Assembly (NCBI RefSeq): GCF_950295315.1
Contig: NC_080162.1
Coordinates: forward strand, 72,881,729-72,945,728
Source of the DNA: Erinaceus europaeus
Lineage: Eukaryota > Chordata > Mammalia > Eulipotyphla > Erinaceidae
Direction of reading: 5' to 3'
DNA length: 64,000 nucleotides
This document shows positions 22,116-61,934 of the stretch, in pieces (position 1 is the first letter of the stretch; the number at the start of each line of letters is the position of its first letter). The notes under the pieces were generated by a model. That model did no database searches, was not told the DNA's origin, and was given only the letters and a program-made list of their open reading frames with translations. A program made the translations under genes and the position numbers.

Positions 22116-22884
22116 AAGCATCTTTTCTAAACCTTGGTAAATTCTGATACTCCTTTTTAAGTGGATCAGTGTCCAGCATTGTTTTCAGCACTTGCAGTGT
22201 TGCAGAATCTTTACAACAGTTTGACAGATTTGCTGATGTCACTTCCTCTAGGACAGGTGCACCCTTCTCTTCACCACCTTTTTCCTCATTTTGTGGTGAG
22301 TGGCCTTCACTAAGTGTCTCTGGCTGCAGTATCAGTGTCAGTTAGCAACTTCACTCTCTGCTAGTACTTCTAAAATTCCATTTACACTCAATTTGAATCT
22401 CACCTCCAGGTTGTCACTTTTCATTTCTACACTGCATTCTTATCTTCGATCCTAATCCCCGTTGGCAGATATTTGTTTTTATAAAATGTCACTGGAGTCC
22501 CTCTTGGAGACAAAAGCACTATAGGCTTTGCTGCCTGTGTGTAAACCAAATGAAAGAGTCCCAGTGATCCATCTTTGAAAGGAGCAATGTGGCTGGGTTA
22601 CTGATTACGATGAACATCTGTTACTTATCCAGTGACGTGTGAACTGAGAAAGAGCGGACTGCAAAGCTTGAGCTTTATACAATTGCTCGACGTAAATTTA
22701 CTGAGCTAACTCAAGTTTGAACCGTGTGTCAGGTGAATGACACTATTTAATGACTGAAATGGATGCATGTCAACATTCTGCACAGTGAGAGCTGCCTACA
22801 CATGCTTTCCTCTGCCCCGAACAGAATGGCAGTTCTCATGGAGAAGGGGCTGTCTCCTCCAGGGACAAAACAGTGACTGCCATC
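22116..22884 (+). other. Intergenic, unassigned
   Basis: Single-copy by eye; nothing recognised. Confidence 0.3.
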
Positions 22885-22885
22885 T

Positions 22886-22941
<56 letters not shown>

Positions 22942-23228
22942 TTTAATTTTTTAAAATTTATTTATTTATTTATTCCCTTTTGTTGCCCTTGTTGTTTTAT
23001 TGTTGTAGTTATTATTGTTGTTGTCGTTGTTGGATAGGACAGAGAGAAATGGAGAGAGGAGGGGAAGACAGAGAGGAGGAGAGAAAGATAGACACCTGCA
23101 GACCTGCTTCACCACCTGTGAAGCGACTCCCCTGCAGGTGGGGAGCCGGGGTTCGAACCGGAATCCTTATGCCGGTCCTTGTGCTTTGCGCCACCTGCAC
23201 TTAACCCGCTGCGCTACAGCCCAACTCC

Positions 23229-23284
<56 letters not shown>

Positions 23285-23285
23285 T
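22885..23285 (+). repeat. TTTC microsatellite split by a SINE
   Basis: TTTC arrays at about 22885-22943 and 23228-23285 flank a reverse S1 SINE. Confidence 0.85.
22947..23227 (-). mobile_element. SINE S1 inside TTTC array
   Basis: Well-preserved reverse S1: 'TTGTTGCCCTTGTTGTTTTA', 'CACCACCTGTGAAGCGACTC' and 'CCCTGCAGGTGGGGAGCCGG'. The split array could be target-site sequence plus expansion. Confidence 0.85.
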
Positions 23286-23313
23286 TTTGTCTTAGCAAAT
23301 GAAGAATACTTCA

Positions 23314-24658
23314 AGCCCCCACACCTATGGACATCTAATCTTTGACAAAGGTGCCCAGACTATTAAGTGGGGGAAGCAGAGTCTCTTCAACAAATGGTGT
23401 TGGAAAATATGTGTTGAAACATGCAGAAGAATGAACCTGAACCACTATATTTCACCAAATTCAAAAGTAAATTCCAAGTGGATCAAGGACTTGGATGTTA
23501 GACTATAAACTATCAGATACTTAGAGGAAAATACTGGCAGAACTCTTTTCCACATAAATTTTAAAGACATCTTCAATGAAACAAATCCAATTACAAAGAA
23601 GACTAAGACAAGCATAAACATAAACCTACGGGACTACATGAAATTAAAAAGCTTCTGCACAGCAAAAGAAACCACTGCCCAAACAAAGAGACCCCTCACA
23701 GAATGGGAGAAGATCTTTACATGCCATATATCAAACAAGAGTTTAATAACCAAAATATAATAAATAGCTTGCCAAACTCAACAACAAGAAAACAAATAAC
23801 CCCATCCAAAAATGAGGAGAGAACATGGACAGAATATTCACCACAGAAGAGACCCAAAAGGCCAAGAAAGACATGAAAAAATGCTCCAAGTCTTTGTTAG
23901 AGAAATGCAAATAAAAACAACAATGAGATACCACTTCACTCCTATGAGAATGTCATACATCAGAAAAGGCAACAGCAGCAAATGCTGGAGAGGGTGTGGG
24001 GTCAAAGGAACCCTCCTTCACTGCTGGTGGGAATGTCAATTGGTCCAACCTCTGTGGAGGACAGTTTGGAGAACTCTCAGAAGGCTAGAAATGGACCTAC
24101 CCCATGATCTTGCAATTCCTCTCCTGGGGATATATCCTAAGGAACCCAACACACCCATCCAAAAAGATCTGTGTACACATATGTTCTTGGCAGCACAATT
24201 TGTAATAGCCAAAACCTGGAAGCAACCCAGGTGTCCAAGAACAGATAAGTGGCTGAGCAAGTTGTGGTATATATACACAATGGAATACTACTCAGCTATT
24301 GAAAATGGTGACTTCATTTTCTGCCCATCTTGGATGGAGCTTGAAAAACTCATGTTAACTGAAATAAGTCAGAAACAGAAGGATGAATATGGGATGATCT
24401 CACTCTCAGGCAGAAGTTGAAAAACAAGATCAGAAGAGAAATCACAAGTAGAACCTGAACTGGAGTTGGGGTGTATTGCACCAAAGTAAAAGACTCTGGG
24501 GTCGGGGGGGGGGGGGGAATACAGATCCAAAAAGGATGACAGAGGACCTAGAGGGATTGTATTGTTATATGGAAAACTGGGAAATGTTATGCATGTACAA
24601 ACTATTGTATTTACTGTCGAATGTAAAACATTAATTCCCCAATAAAGAAATTTTTAAA
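23314..24658 (+). mobile_element. 5'-truncated L1 with target-site duplication
   Basis: The C-terminal part of ORF2 (start 'CCCCCACACCTATGG') is broken by stops around 23505 and by frameshifts; 202 residues are still open from 23812 to 24420. The 3' UTR ends with CCCCAATAAAG and a short A tail. Flanking 17-base repeats AAATGAAGAATACTTCA (23297) and AAATGAAGAAGACTTCA (24659) mark the insertion. A poly-G run lies near 24506. Confidence 0.85.
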
Positions 24659-24804
24659 AAATGAAGAAGACTTCATTAAGAAAACTATTTTCTCTTAGGT
24701 AAAATACTTCATAATAATCACCTGGTTCTTGTATTCTAAAGTTCTTCTGTTAAAATCTCCTTTTGTGTTTGAAGTCCCACATTTATGTAGATATTTCACC
24801 CAGG

Positions 24805-25000
24805 AAGCCTAGGGCTGGGGAAGGGCTCACCCAGTAGAGCACATATTTTACCAGGGTTTGAATCTTCAGCATCACATAGGAGCAGCAAGCAAAGGGCTAC
24901 ACACAATGAACAGTGGTGCAGTGATGCTTTGGTGTCTCTCCCCTCTCCCCCCCCCCGTTTCTCTTCTCTATACCTCTCTATCTGGAAAAAATGGGGAAAA
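24805..25000 (+). mobile_element. Old tRNA-type SINE
   Basis: 'GGCTCACCCAGTAGAGCACA' head, 'CCAGGGTTTGAATCTTCAGC' B box and a CTCTCC-rich tail. Confidence 0.45.
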
Positions 25001-26277
25001 AATAGTTAATCAGGAATGGTGGGATCATACAGATACAAAGACCCAGCAAAGTCTTGGCAGGAAAAAGGGAGGTGGGGGGATAGAGAGAGAGAAGCCTAAC
25101 TCCTCACTCCTATGCATAGTGACTTCCTTCCACAATGGAAAGGAGAAAAAGTAATTTTACAGCAGAGAAACCTAACAAATATAATTCATCCAGGCAATCA
25201 GGAGTTCATCAGCAGTGATAACTCAGCACCAACAGTCATAAATCATGTCTACAGCCTGTTTCTTGGTAAGTAGGAAAGAAGGTAAATAAACAAATAAGAA
25301 AAACAATCATACAACATCTTCCCCTCAGCTAGGTCACTGCCTCCTGCACCCCACCCCTTAGGGGAATAACTCACTAGTATATGGAGAAGAAGGAGACGTC
25401 TTAGCTAATATACTCCTTTCACAGTACTGAGGTTTCCTTCTCTTCCTTTGTATTTTGTCAAAGCTCAGACCCAAGCACTCAGAGATCCCACAGGAACCTG
25501 TTTCTCAAACCCCAGTGATATTCATCCTAACCCTTTTCAGTTAGCAAGTCCCACCCTGGGCTAAGTTGGGTCAGAGAGCTTTTGGTTCGATGAAGTTTTC
25601 TTGAGGGCTTTGAGGGACATAATACATGTCCCAATTCCAGGAATCTCTTGGTGGGAAACGTTGCAAAGTGTGTAGCAGATGGTGCAAAGTACCTTGCTAC
25701 AGGAGATGACCCTCAGCTTTCTGGGCTTACCTCAGCAGAAGAATGCTACCTCACCCAAGATCATACCTGCGTGGTAACATATCACATCCAGTGACCTATA
25801 GATACATAATAGAAAGGCCCAGCCTTCTCAGCCCAGCTTGGGAAAACCCTGAAAGGACATTATAGCACCAGAATGCCATGAGATAATGGTCAACTGTGGT
25901 CCTCATCAGGATATTAATGATGCTTAACTCTTTCTATCCAGTCCTCCTCCCTTCTCTCTTCCACAGGAGGACCCCACAAGTATTTCCTGAAAAATAGTCT
26001 TTGGCTGATAATTTTCATAGTTGCTTTCCCTAACAACTAAGGCAGTGCTGGGTACCAGGAAAGGGTGGGTAAGCAGTCTGTTGACCACTAGGAATCAATT
26101 CAGCTATGGGAGGATGAATTGTTAGTCTCCTCTATCAGAGAAATGAGAATCCACAAGAGTATTTACACTAGAGGGAGTCATCAGATAGATCTTATGAAAG
26201 GTCGCTCTGGTTGGAGTGGAAGAAACTACAGGGGCAAAAGGAGACAAAGGTAGCCTAGTTAGAAGGCAATTCCATGG
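25001..26277 (+). other. Intergenic, unassigned
   Basis: No exon or young repeat is recognised in this stretch. Confidence 0.3.
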
Positions 26278-26615
26278 GGGCCAGGTGGTAGCACAGTGGG
26301 TTAAGCACACATGGCGCAAAGTGCAAGGACCAGCATAAGGATCTGGGTTCAAGGCCCCCAGATCCCCACCTACAGGAAGGACGCGTCACAAGTGGTAAAG
26401 CAGGTCTACAGGTGTCTGTCTTTTCCTCTTTCTGTCTTTCCCATTTCTCTCGATTTATCTCTGTCCTATCCAACAATGACAACAATAACAACAATAATAA
26501 TTAACAACAACGATAAACAAAGGCAACAAAAGGAAAAAACAGCCTCCAGGAGCAGTGGATTCATAATGCAGGCACCACCTCAGCAATAACCCTGGAGGCA
26601 AAAAAATACTTAAAG
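26278..26615 (+). mobile_element. SINE S1, long-tail form
   Basis: 'GGTAGCACAGTGGGTTAAGC' and 'GCAAGGACCAGCATAAGGAT', a CAACAATAACAAC tail and the extension ending 'AACCCTGGAGGCAAAAAAAT'. Confidence 0.85.
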
Positions 26616-26624
26616 CTGGCAGGG

Positions 26625-26765
26625 GTGGGGGGGTGTTTAGATCACATAATGGCTATGCAAAGAAACTCTCATGCCTGAAGTTCCAAAGTCCCAGGTTCAA
26701 TCCCCCCACCACCATAAGCCAGAGCTAAGTAGTGTTCTGGCTAAAAATAATAATAATTAATTAAT
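26625..26765 (+). mobile_element. SINE S2
   Basis: 'AATGGCTATGCAAAGAAACT', 'CCCAGGTTCAATCCCCCC' and 'CCAGAGCTAAGTAGTGTTCT'. Confidence 0.75.
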
Positions 26766-26774
26766 TTTTTTTTA

Positions 26775-27960
26775 AACCCACACCTATGAACATTTAATCT
26801 TTGATAAAAGAGCCGAAAATATTAAATGGAGGAAGGAGGCTCTCTTTAATAAATGGCGCAGGGAAAACTGGGTTGAAACATGCAGAATGAAACTGAACCA
26901 CTTTATCTCACCAGAAACAAAAGTCAACTCCAAATGGATCAAAGACTTGGATGTGAGACCAGAAATTATCAAATACTTAGAGGAAAACATTGGTGGAACA
27001 CTTTCCCACCTAAACCTCAAGGACATCTCTGATGACACAAATCCAGTTGCAAGGAAAACTAAAACAAACCAGTGGAACTACATCAAACTGAAAAGCTTCT
27101 GCACAGCAAAAGAAACCATCACACAAACAAATAGACCCCTCACAGAATGGGAAAAGATCTTCATATGGCATACATTAGACAAGAGACTAATAACCAAAAT
27201 ATACAAAGAGCTTAGCAAACTTAGCAACAAAAAAGCAAATGACTCCATCCAAAAATGGGAAGAGGATAGGAATGGAATGTTCAGTACAGAAGAGATCCAA
27301 AATGCTAACAAACACATGAAAAATTGCTCCAGGTCACTAATTGTCAGAGAAATGCAAATAAAGACAACATTGAGATACCACCTCACCCCTGTGAGGATGG
27401 CATACATCAAAAAGGACAGCAGCAACAAATGCTGGAAAGGCTGTGGGGACAAAGGAACCCTCCTACACTGCTAGTGGGAAATGTAAATTGGTCCAACCTC
27501 TGTAGAGAACAGTCTGGAGAACCCTCATAAAGCTAGAAATACACTTCCCATATGACCCAGGAATTTCTCTCTTGGGGATATATCCTAAGGACTCCATAAT
27601 ACCCAACCAAAAAGATATGTGCACACCTATGTTCATAGCAGCACAATTCATAGTGGCCAAGACCTGGAAGTAAGCCAGGTGCCCAACAGATGAATGGCTG
27701 AGAAAGCTGTGGTATATTTACATAATGGAATACTACGCAGCTATTAAGCACAATGAACCCACCTTCCCTGACCCATTTTGGATGGAGCTAGAAGGGATTA
27801 TGTTAAATGAGCTAAGTCAGAAGACAAAGACCAGTATGGGATGATCCCACTCATAAACAGAAGCTAAGAAACGAGAACAGAAAGGGAAACTCAAAGCAGG
27901 ATCTGACTGAGTTTAGAGTAGGACACCAAAATAAAAAATCTGAGTGGAGGGTGAGGGTAG
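26775..27960 (+). mobile_element. L1 ORF2 3' part, older subfamily
   Basis: It encodes ORF2 C-terminal sequence, open for 195 residues (26887-27474, with '[11 protein letters not shown]' and '[14 protein letters not shown]'). After that come frame breaks and a diverged 3' UTR ('ATGATCCCACTCATAAACAG'). It is clearly more diverged from the 44-kb L1 than the copy at 23.3 kb is. Confidence 0.75.
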
Positions 27961-28059
27961 ATTTTCAACTTGTAGTCATATAAATAACTATTTCATATAA
28001 ATAACTATTTAATTAATATGAGAGGGGAAAAATTGATTGAATGTCTCAAACTTTTTAAT

Positions 28060-28875
28060 GCACAGACCATAGGCTGAGTCTTTGAAATGTTGACTCTCCT
28101 AAAAGCTTAGACCAGGAGAACAGAAGCAACTGGTGGCGTTACTTTATAAAACACAGATATACACAATTAACATCAAAGGACAAATTATGGTGAATTCATG
28201 CATGATACAGAAAATCCTAACAAAGGGATTATCAAAGTCAACCCAATTGCCAAATAATTTTATTATAGCAATAACTATCTATTGCCTTCTTAAACCCTAA
28301 GACAGCAGGAACCTCCCACTTCCTCTATAAAGACCAAATTTCCCCCAGTCCTGAAAACTGTAGAGTAGGGCTCACTTTCCTGCATGCTTCTCTCAATTCA
28401 TACCAACTGATACTGCATCTGCTGATCCCAACCTATTCAATGCAATGAGTACCACCTCAGCATGCTTCACTTCGGACTGTGTCCAGAGATGTCAGGGGTG
28501 TAATGTCAACCCTTCAGCATCATTACTCAGCCACCAGGTTCCAGATGCTACCATGATGCCAACCTGACTTCCCTGGGAAGATGACCAATGTGTCCTGGAG
28601 CCCCACATCCCCAGAGCTCTGCTCTACTAGGGAGAGGGGGGGGGGGCTGGGAGTATGGATTGACCTGTGAACACCCATGTTCAGCAGGGAAGCAATTACA
28701 GAAGCCAGACCTTCCACCTTCTGTACCCCACAATGACCCTGGGTCCATACTCCCAGAGGGTTAAAGAATAGGAAAGCTAACAGGGGCAGGGGTGGGATAC
28801 GGAGTTCTGATGGTGGGAATTGCACCCCTCTTATCCTATGATCTTGTCAGTGTTTCCATTTTATAAATAAAAAAA
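28060..28875 (+). mobile_element. Retroposon family R, spliced-type copy
   Basis: The upstream module ('AAACCCTAAGACAGCAGGAA', 'GATACTGCATCTGCTGATCC') joins the 3' body exactly as CATTACTCAG|CCACCAGG at 28530/28531. It ends with 'TCCATTTTATAAATAAAAAA', a poly(A) tail. It lacks the 272-base segment of the 32-33 kb copy. Confidence 0.7.
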
Positions 28876-28904
28876 GGGCAATTCTATTTAGGCAAGAAAA
28901 TATT

Positions 28905-29015
28905 GTGGGGCTAGGAGACAATATAGTGGTTATGCAAAAAGTCTTCCATGCTAAGGCTCTGATGTCCCAGGTTCAATCATAAACCAGAGCTGAGCAGCTG
29001 CTTAAAGATAATAAC
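28905..29015 (+). mobile_element. SINE S2, truncated
   Basis: 'ATAGTGGTTATGCAAAAAGT' and 'AAACCAGAGCTGAGCAGCTG'. The middle is partly deleted. Confidence 0.6.
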
Positions 29016-30076
29016 AAACTGTTTAAAGATAATAAGAAAATAAAATTGTAAGACTTGAGAGAAAAAGAGGGGGTGGGATATGGATGGTGGAATAGATCAG
29101 AAGATACTTAGGAGATAGAACTGATAAGGATCTAGTAGAGGATAGATATGAGTGGACAAGTATAGGTCTAGATCATGAGCTTCTTCTTGGTTTGACTAAA
29201 TTGATACATGATTAATTGATACACCCTGGACAGAGTGATCTGAGAAAAAAAAAGAATGTCTAATTATATACCATGAACTGCTCTGAATAATCAATGTATA
29301 TAAAATATTTCAAAGCAAAAGGATATACAGGTCTGGATGATGGAGTCAAAATTTTTCAGCTGTTAAGTAGAATCAAAATATGCACATATATATGGTTCCA
29401 AAGACAGTGTTCCTGTCCGCCACAACACCAAAAAAATCCAAATCTCTGAAGAGTTAAGGGTTTGATGGAGAGGTTAAATATTCCTGGAGGTGGGAAGAAG
29501 AACAGGATGATGGAGGTAGGAAGAAAAATGAGGTCTACCTTTTAACAAGCAACATGGATGGGCCTCCCAATGTGGAGTTTCCAAACCAGTGAGATAGGAC
29601 AGTGACATCACAAGGGAAGAGGGTGACCTGTTATCTCATAGAAGGTGTTGAAGTCTTGCTCTGCACTCTAGTCTTCTTGTAATAAATACCTCTCCTAACC
29701 CTAATATTCAGTTGGTCCCTGGAGAGGCAAAAGTCACAAGGAAGCAAAGGAAACAGCTATTGTAGCCAGTGCCTGGCTATGGATGATTAGACAATAGAAG
29801 GTCATCAGTTGAGTATAGGTTGAGAATCCTGTACACAATCTTTATGCTTAAACAGAGTTTATTCTAGAGATGATAGACAAAGAGGCCAACAGACTAGTTC
29901 CTTTTCCTGACAGTGTCCCACTACTCTTTTCCTTCAGAGCTGACCCCAGACCCAGGACAGGACAAGAAGCCCTCATTTTTCATGTATATCATTAAGTGTT
30001 CTGTTTTCTTCCTAAGAGAGCATTCCTTCACCTCCCCTGTAGCTCCCTTCCACTCTCTAATGTATGAATAATCACC
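29016..30076 (+). other. Intergenic, unassigned
   Basis: No gene is recognised. Around 29590-29720 an AATAAATACCTCTCC motif after T-rich sequence could be an LTR remnant; evidence is weak. Confidence 0.3.
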
Positions 30077-30087
30077 ATCTCCAAAAC

Positions 30088-30901
30088 ATTTTTTATTTCT
30101 TTATTGGGGAATTAATGTTTTACATTCAACAGTAAATACAATAGTTGGCACATGCATAACATTTCCCAGTTTTCCATATAGCAATACAACCCCCACTAGG
30201 TCCTCTGTCATCCTTTTTGGACCTGTATTCTCCCCCTCCACCCCACCCACCCCAGAGTCTTTTACTTTGGTGCAATTCAGGTTCTACTTGTGTTTTCTCT
30301 TCTGATCTTGTTTTTCAACTTCTGCCCATGAGTGAGATCATCCCGTATTCATCCTTCTGTTTCTAACTTAAATTTCACTTAACATAAATTTTTCAAAGTC
30401 CATCCAAGATTGGCTGAAAATGGTAAAGTCACCATTTTTTATAGCTGAGTAGTATATATATATATATATATACCACAACTTGCTCAGCCACTCATCTGTT
30501 GTTGGACACCTGGGTTGCTTCCAGGTTTTGGCTATTACAAATTGTGCTGCCAAGAACATATGTATACACAGATCTTTTTGGATGGGTGTGTTGGGTTCCT
30601 TAGGATATATCCCCAGGAGAGGAATTGCAAGATCATGGGGTAGGTCCATTTCTAGCCTTCTGAGAGTTCTCCAAACTGTTCTCCACAGAGGCTAGACCAA
30701 TTTACATTCCCACCAGCAGTGTAGGAGGGTTCCTTTGACCCCACACACTCTCCAGCATTTGTTGCTGTTACCTTTTCTGATGTATGACATTCTCACAGGA
30801 GTGAAGTGGTATCTCATTGTTGTCTTTACTTGCATTTCTCTGACAATCAAAGACTTGGAGCATTTTTTCACGTGTTTCTCAGACTTTTGGATCTCTTCTG
30901 A
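30088..30901 (-). mobile_element. 5'-truncated L1 with target-site duplication
   Basis: Antisense L1 3' end (T-rich start, 'GGGAATTAATGTTTTACATT') through the ORF2 C-terminus, ending abruptly at about 30901. An 11-base direct repeat ATCTCCAAAAC at 30077-30087 and 30902-30912 brackets it. A TA run lies at about 30451-30471. Confidence 0.88.
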
Positions 30902-30912
30902 ATCTCCAAAAC

Positions 30913-31528
30913 TCTTAACACCTATCCCAGTGAAAGGAGAACGGAGGGAGTTTCTTACACTCTGTGCAGCGAGATACTATAAAGCTAAGATTCTCCTGCA
31001 CATGTTGCATTAAGACTTGTGTTTTACCTCTAAATTGGAAGAAATGGATCTCTTATCTATCATGAAAGGGCAAGGGAATCAAGATCCATCCTCTTCTGAG
31101 CTCTTGCACAGCTCATCGAGGCTCAGATGTTGTATTCATAGTGTTGGTCCACACCAACTCATCACAAGGTTCCAAAAGCCTTTGTCTCAGACCATGTCTC
31201 TGGGGCTCCTAGATAAGCAAGAGCTGTGGGGTTGGAAAGAATCTCTGAGATGGAATGGTATTTGAGAAGGAGAAAAACCTGCAAGTGTTGTGTCCCACCA
31301 TCTCTGAAAACCCCAAACATTCCCAACAGTAATTTCCAAGCTTGTAGCAACTTTGTGTAATTCACAATCATGAAGAAAAAGTGTCACAGTCCCTCTGCCT
31401 TTCCTCTCATCACAATCCTCTTACTCTGACATCATGGAGGCATGTCTTGTTCTCTCTCCTCAGAGCAGAGGTTTCCCAGGCCTCAAGAGGACTACAGTCA
31501 GACAGAACAGAGTCCAAGAGCCACCACA
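30913..31528 (+). other. Upstream region of gene 2
   Basis: Single-copy by eye; it should contain the promoter and 5' UTR of gene 2. I could not pick a convincing core promoter or ETS site. A CTCTCTCCTCAG near 31460 could be an acceptor for a non-coding exon. Confidence 0.3.
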
Positions 31529-58740
<27,212 letters not shown>

Positions 58741-59164
58741 TGAAATACATACAGGAAAGAAAACTGATAATCAGATGGGTTACTAGAGTGATGAGAAAAG
58801 AATAACTGACTTCCTAACATTCACTCTATCCCCATAGCTAAACTAAAGCAATTAAGGCAATTCATGTGGAACTTGTCTAAGTCTGTGGGGGGAACTGAAA
58901 GAGGAAAGAGCCAACTTGAAGAGAAATTGGGGAAACTGTAGAGTTTCTTTCCTGTTAAATGAAATCATTGCTCTAGATGTTCATTAAGTCACCATGACTA
59001 TAAGCTATTGAAAAGAAAAAAAATCTACATTGATGTACAGAGTACAGTTTGAAAACACTGTGTGTCTATATTGTTTTGGTTCCAACTCCATCTCTGATTG
59101 AGAGCAAACATTTTGTCAAGTCGGTTTGCTTAAAGTCAGTTCTATGTCTTAAAAGATGGCAAGT

Positions 59165-59395
59165 CTGCCAATGCCCATGTTCAGCGGGGAAGCAATTACA
59201 GAAGCCAGACCTTCCACCTTCTGCACCCCATAATGATGAGTCCATATGCCCAGAGGGATAAAGAACAGGAAAGCTTTCAAGGGAGGGGGTGGGATACAGA
59301 GTTCTGGTGGTGGGAACTGTGTGAAAATGTACCCCTCTTATCCTATGGTTTTTTCGCTATTTCCATTTTATAAATAAAAATTTTTTAAAAGGGAA
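59165..59395 (+). mobile_element. Retroposon family R, 3' part
   Basis: 'CCATGTTCAGCGGGGAAGCA', 'CAGAGTTCTGGTGGTGGG', 'CCCCTCTTATCCTATGG' and an A-rich tail. Confidence 0.8.
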
Positions 59396-59559
59396 AAAAG
59401 ATGGCAATTAGTAGTGGTCACCCACTCACAGAGTATTGAAATGTAATTGCAAATCATTTATCCTCTCCCCAAAGCCTGGATTTCTTAATGTTTTGCTACT
59501 TATAATGCCCTTTGAGCTCTGTGCAACATCCTGACTGAAAAACAATTAAATTGTTGATT

Positions 59560-59715
59560 CTAGGACCAGTGAGGTAGTTTACTTGAATAGTGTGCTATTT
59601 TGTCATTTGTGCACCCTAGGTTTGAGTCAGCCCCGAACACATTAAAGGAAGACTGTTGTGATCTCTTTTACTCTCTCCTTCTGCTTCCATCTTAAAAAAA
59701 AAAAAAAAAAGTTGA
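59560..59715 (+). mobile_element. SINE S3
   Basis: 'CAGTGAGGTAGTTTACTTGA', 'CACCCTAGGTTTGAGTCAGC' and a long A run. Confidence 0.6.
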
Positions 59716-59719
59716 TTCT

Positions 59720-60689
59720 ATAGCACTACTATTTATTAGTATCTGTTGTATCCTGAGCACTTTACTTATATTACTGTATTCACAGCACAACTAAAGATGT
59801 TTGTCTTCATTGTCCAGGTGAGGAATATGAAATGCATGGAGACTCAATGGTATAGAGAATAGGAAAAAGAGGTAACTCGGGCATGGGATTATGTTCAGAA
59901 TACTCTATACTAGTGAAGAGTTTTATAGGAGCCCAGTATAGCAGTTTAAACCAAAAACAAGGCTGAAGTGGTCCTATAGCTAAAAAGGATACTGACTTTC
60001 TCAAACTTCTAAATTAGAGCTTTAAAAGTCAAAGACAAAAGGTCTGGACTTAGAGCTCAGTGTCTCCAGAATTCTTTTCCTCTGAAACCCCTTATCTCCA
60101 TTCAGCCCTGCACATAGAACTTCTCCATATAATAGGAAAAAATAAATGAAGAAAATGTTGTTTTTCATTTCCTCGGCTTAGTAATCAGGATGGAAAGAAC
60201 TCATCTTCCTCTAAAGCCCCACAAATGAGTCCCAGAAATTATTTGAACTTGACTTTCCTATGTCGTGTGACCAACATTTTAGCTATATATGACAGCGAAG
60301 ATTTCAAGTAGGAAATTTATTAGCACAATGAAACAAAAGCTCAGTGGACTGAAAATAACCTGTGTCTACTCCAAAGTGTAAAGCTTTCATTTAAAATATG
60401 AGAAAGTTGAGACTGAGAGATTGGATCTTCCTAAAGTTACTTAAATTATGACTACTAGACCCAGGTTACCTATTTCAATAATGCTTTGTGATTTATGGAT
60501 CTCTATCAACATACTACTTAGAGGGGGGTGTGATAATAATACAACACGTTATTCAGCAGAGAAATGAGTGAATTTACTATCCTTATTAAAATTCAAATAA
60601 TCGAGTTCAAAAATGTATTAAATTTATTCTATTTCTTACGTAAATTCTCAGAATTGCACAACCTCTTAAAAGTAAATCAAGAGAAAGTA
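59720..60689 (+). other. Downstream of exon B2, duplicated intron
   Basis: Matches copy 1 up to about 60610. No terminal exon with a stop or membrane segment in the right phase is recognised. Confidence 0.4.
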
Positions 60690-60865
60690 GAGGGCCAGTA
60701 AAATAACTCACTTGGATAGTGCACTGCTTTACTATGTGCGCAAACCAGGTTCCAGCCTCTCTCCCGTCACACTGAAGGAAGCTTCAGTGCTATGGTGTCT
60801 GTGCCTGCCTATCTACTTATCTATCTATCCCTCTTTCTCTCTGTGGGAAAAAAAAGAGAATAGAA
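60690..60865 (+). mobile_element. SINE S3
   Basis: 'AAATAACTCACTTGGATAGT', 'CTATGTGCGCAAACCAGG' and 'GAAGGAAGCTTCAGTGC'. Confidence 0.65.
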
Positions 60866-61049
60866 AAAAATGAATCAAACAATTGCAAGCAAAGAAAAAT
60901 GAGACCATAACCAAAAGCCTCATTAAAGACAAATGTTCAGAGTCGGATGGTTTTACTGGCAATTTCTGCCAAATTTGCAACAGTGGCTTATTACTTATTT
61001 TCATTAAGCTTTTCCCAAAAACTGAAGAAGGAATTCTTTCAAGCATTTT

Positions 61050-61315
61050 TTTAAATATTTATTTATTCCCTTTTGTTGTCCTTGTTGTATTATTGTTGTT
61101 GTTATTGATGTTGTCATTGTTGGATAGGACAGAGAGAAAATGGAGAGAGGAGGGAAAGACAGAGAGGGAAAGAAAGATAGACACCTGCAGACCTGCTTCA
61201 CCGCCTCTGAAGTGACTCCCCTGCAGGTGGAGAGCCGGAGGTTCAAACCAGTATCCTTCCTGCGCTTTGCGCCACGTGTGCTTAACCCACTGCACTACCG
61301 CCCGACTCCCCCACA
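61050..61315 (-). mobile_element. SINE S1
   Basis: Reverse S1: 'CCCTTTTGTTGTCCTTGTTG', 'CACCGCCTCTGAAGTGACTC' and 'GCGCTTTGCGCCACGTGTGC'. Confidence 0.85.
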
Positions 61316-61356
61316 CGTTTTGAGACCAATATTAGCCTAATACCAAAACCAAAAAC

Positions 61357-61357
61357 A

Positions 61358-61391
<34 letters not shown>
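61357..61391 (+). repeat. CA microsatellite
   Basis: About 17 CA units inside the old L1 fragment. Confidence 0.92.
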
Positions 61392-61393
<2 letters not shown>

Positions 61394-61464
61394 CAGACTA
61401 CTACTCTGATAAACATAGATGCAAAAATCCTCAACAAAATATTAGCAACAAAATTAAACAATGG

Positions 61465-61710
61465 GGGACAGGGGGTGACACACCGGGTTAAGCACACATG
61501 TTACCACGTGCAAGCCCCCATCCTCATCTGTAGGGGGGACTCTTCACTAGTGGTGAATCAGGTCTACATCTCTCTCTCTCTCTCTCCCTCTCTAACTCCC
61601 CCTCACCTCTCAATTTCTTTCTGTCCTATCCAATAAAAAATGGGGGGGGGGTGAATCCCTAATACTGGCACCAAACCCCAGTAATAACCTTGGTGGCAGA
61701 AAAAATAAAA
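61465..61710 (+). mobile_element. SINE S1, diverged
   Basis: 'GGGGTGACACACCGGGTTAA', 'GTGGTGAATCAGGTCTACAT' and the tail 'AATAACCTTGGTGGCAGAAA'. Confidence 0.7.
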
Positions 61711-61734
61711 ATAATTAACTAAATTTTTGAATTT

Positions 61735-61895
61735 ATTTTTAAAGTATTTATTGATTTACTTATTTAGAGAAATTTGGGAGAAGAGAGAGAAAGAACCAGA
61801 CATCACTCTAGTACATTTGCTGCTGGAGATCGAACTCAAGAACTCATGCTGAGAATCCAGTACTTTATCCACTGTGCCATTTTCTGGACCACATT
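61735..61895 (-). mobile_element. SINE S5-type fragment
   Basis: 'TATTGATTTACTTATTTAGA', 'CATCACTCTAGTACATTTGC' and 'CCACTGTGCCATTTTCTGGA'; similar to 3172-3320. Confidence 0.5.
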
Positions 61896-61934
61896 AATTA
61901 AAATTTTTAAAAAATTAAACAATGGATTAAAAGT

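Larger units (their letters stand above)
60880..61460 (+). mobile_element. Old L1 ORF2 fragment split by SINE
   Basis: 'GATGGTTTTACTGGCAATTT' before, and 'GATAAACATAGATGCAAAAA' after, a reverse S1 (61050-61315) are L1 ORF2-like. A CA array at 61357-61391 interrupts the second half. Confidence 0.65.

Noticed and set aside
23812..24420. 202-residue frame considered as a separate gene
   Set aside because: It is the C-terminal end of L1 ORF2 in a 5'-truncated insertion with target-site duplications.
60883..61215. Hydrophobic frame with a poly-Leu stretch downstream of B2, considered as a membrane exon
   Set aside because: It is a chimera of an old L1 fragment and the antisense tail of an S1 SINE; the Leu run is the TTG/TTA-rich SINE tail.
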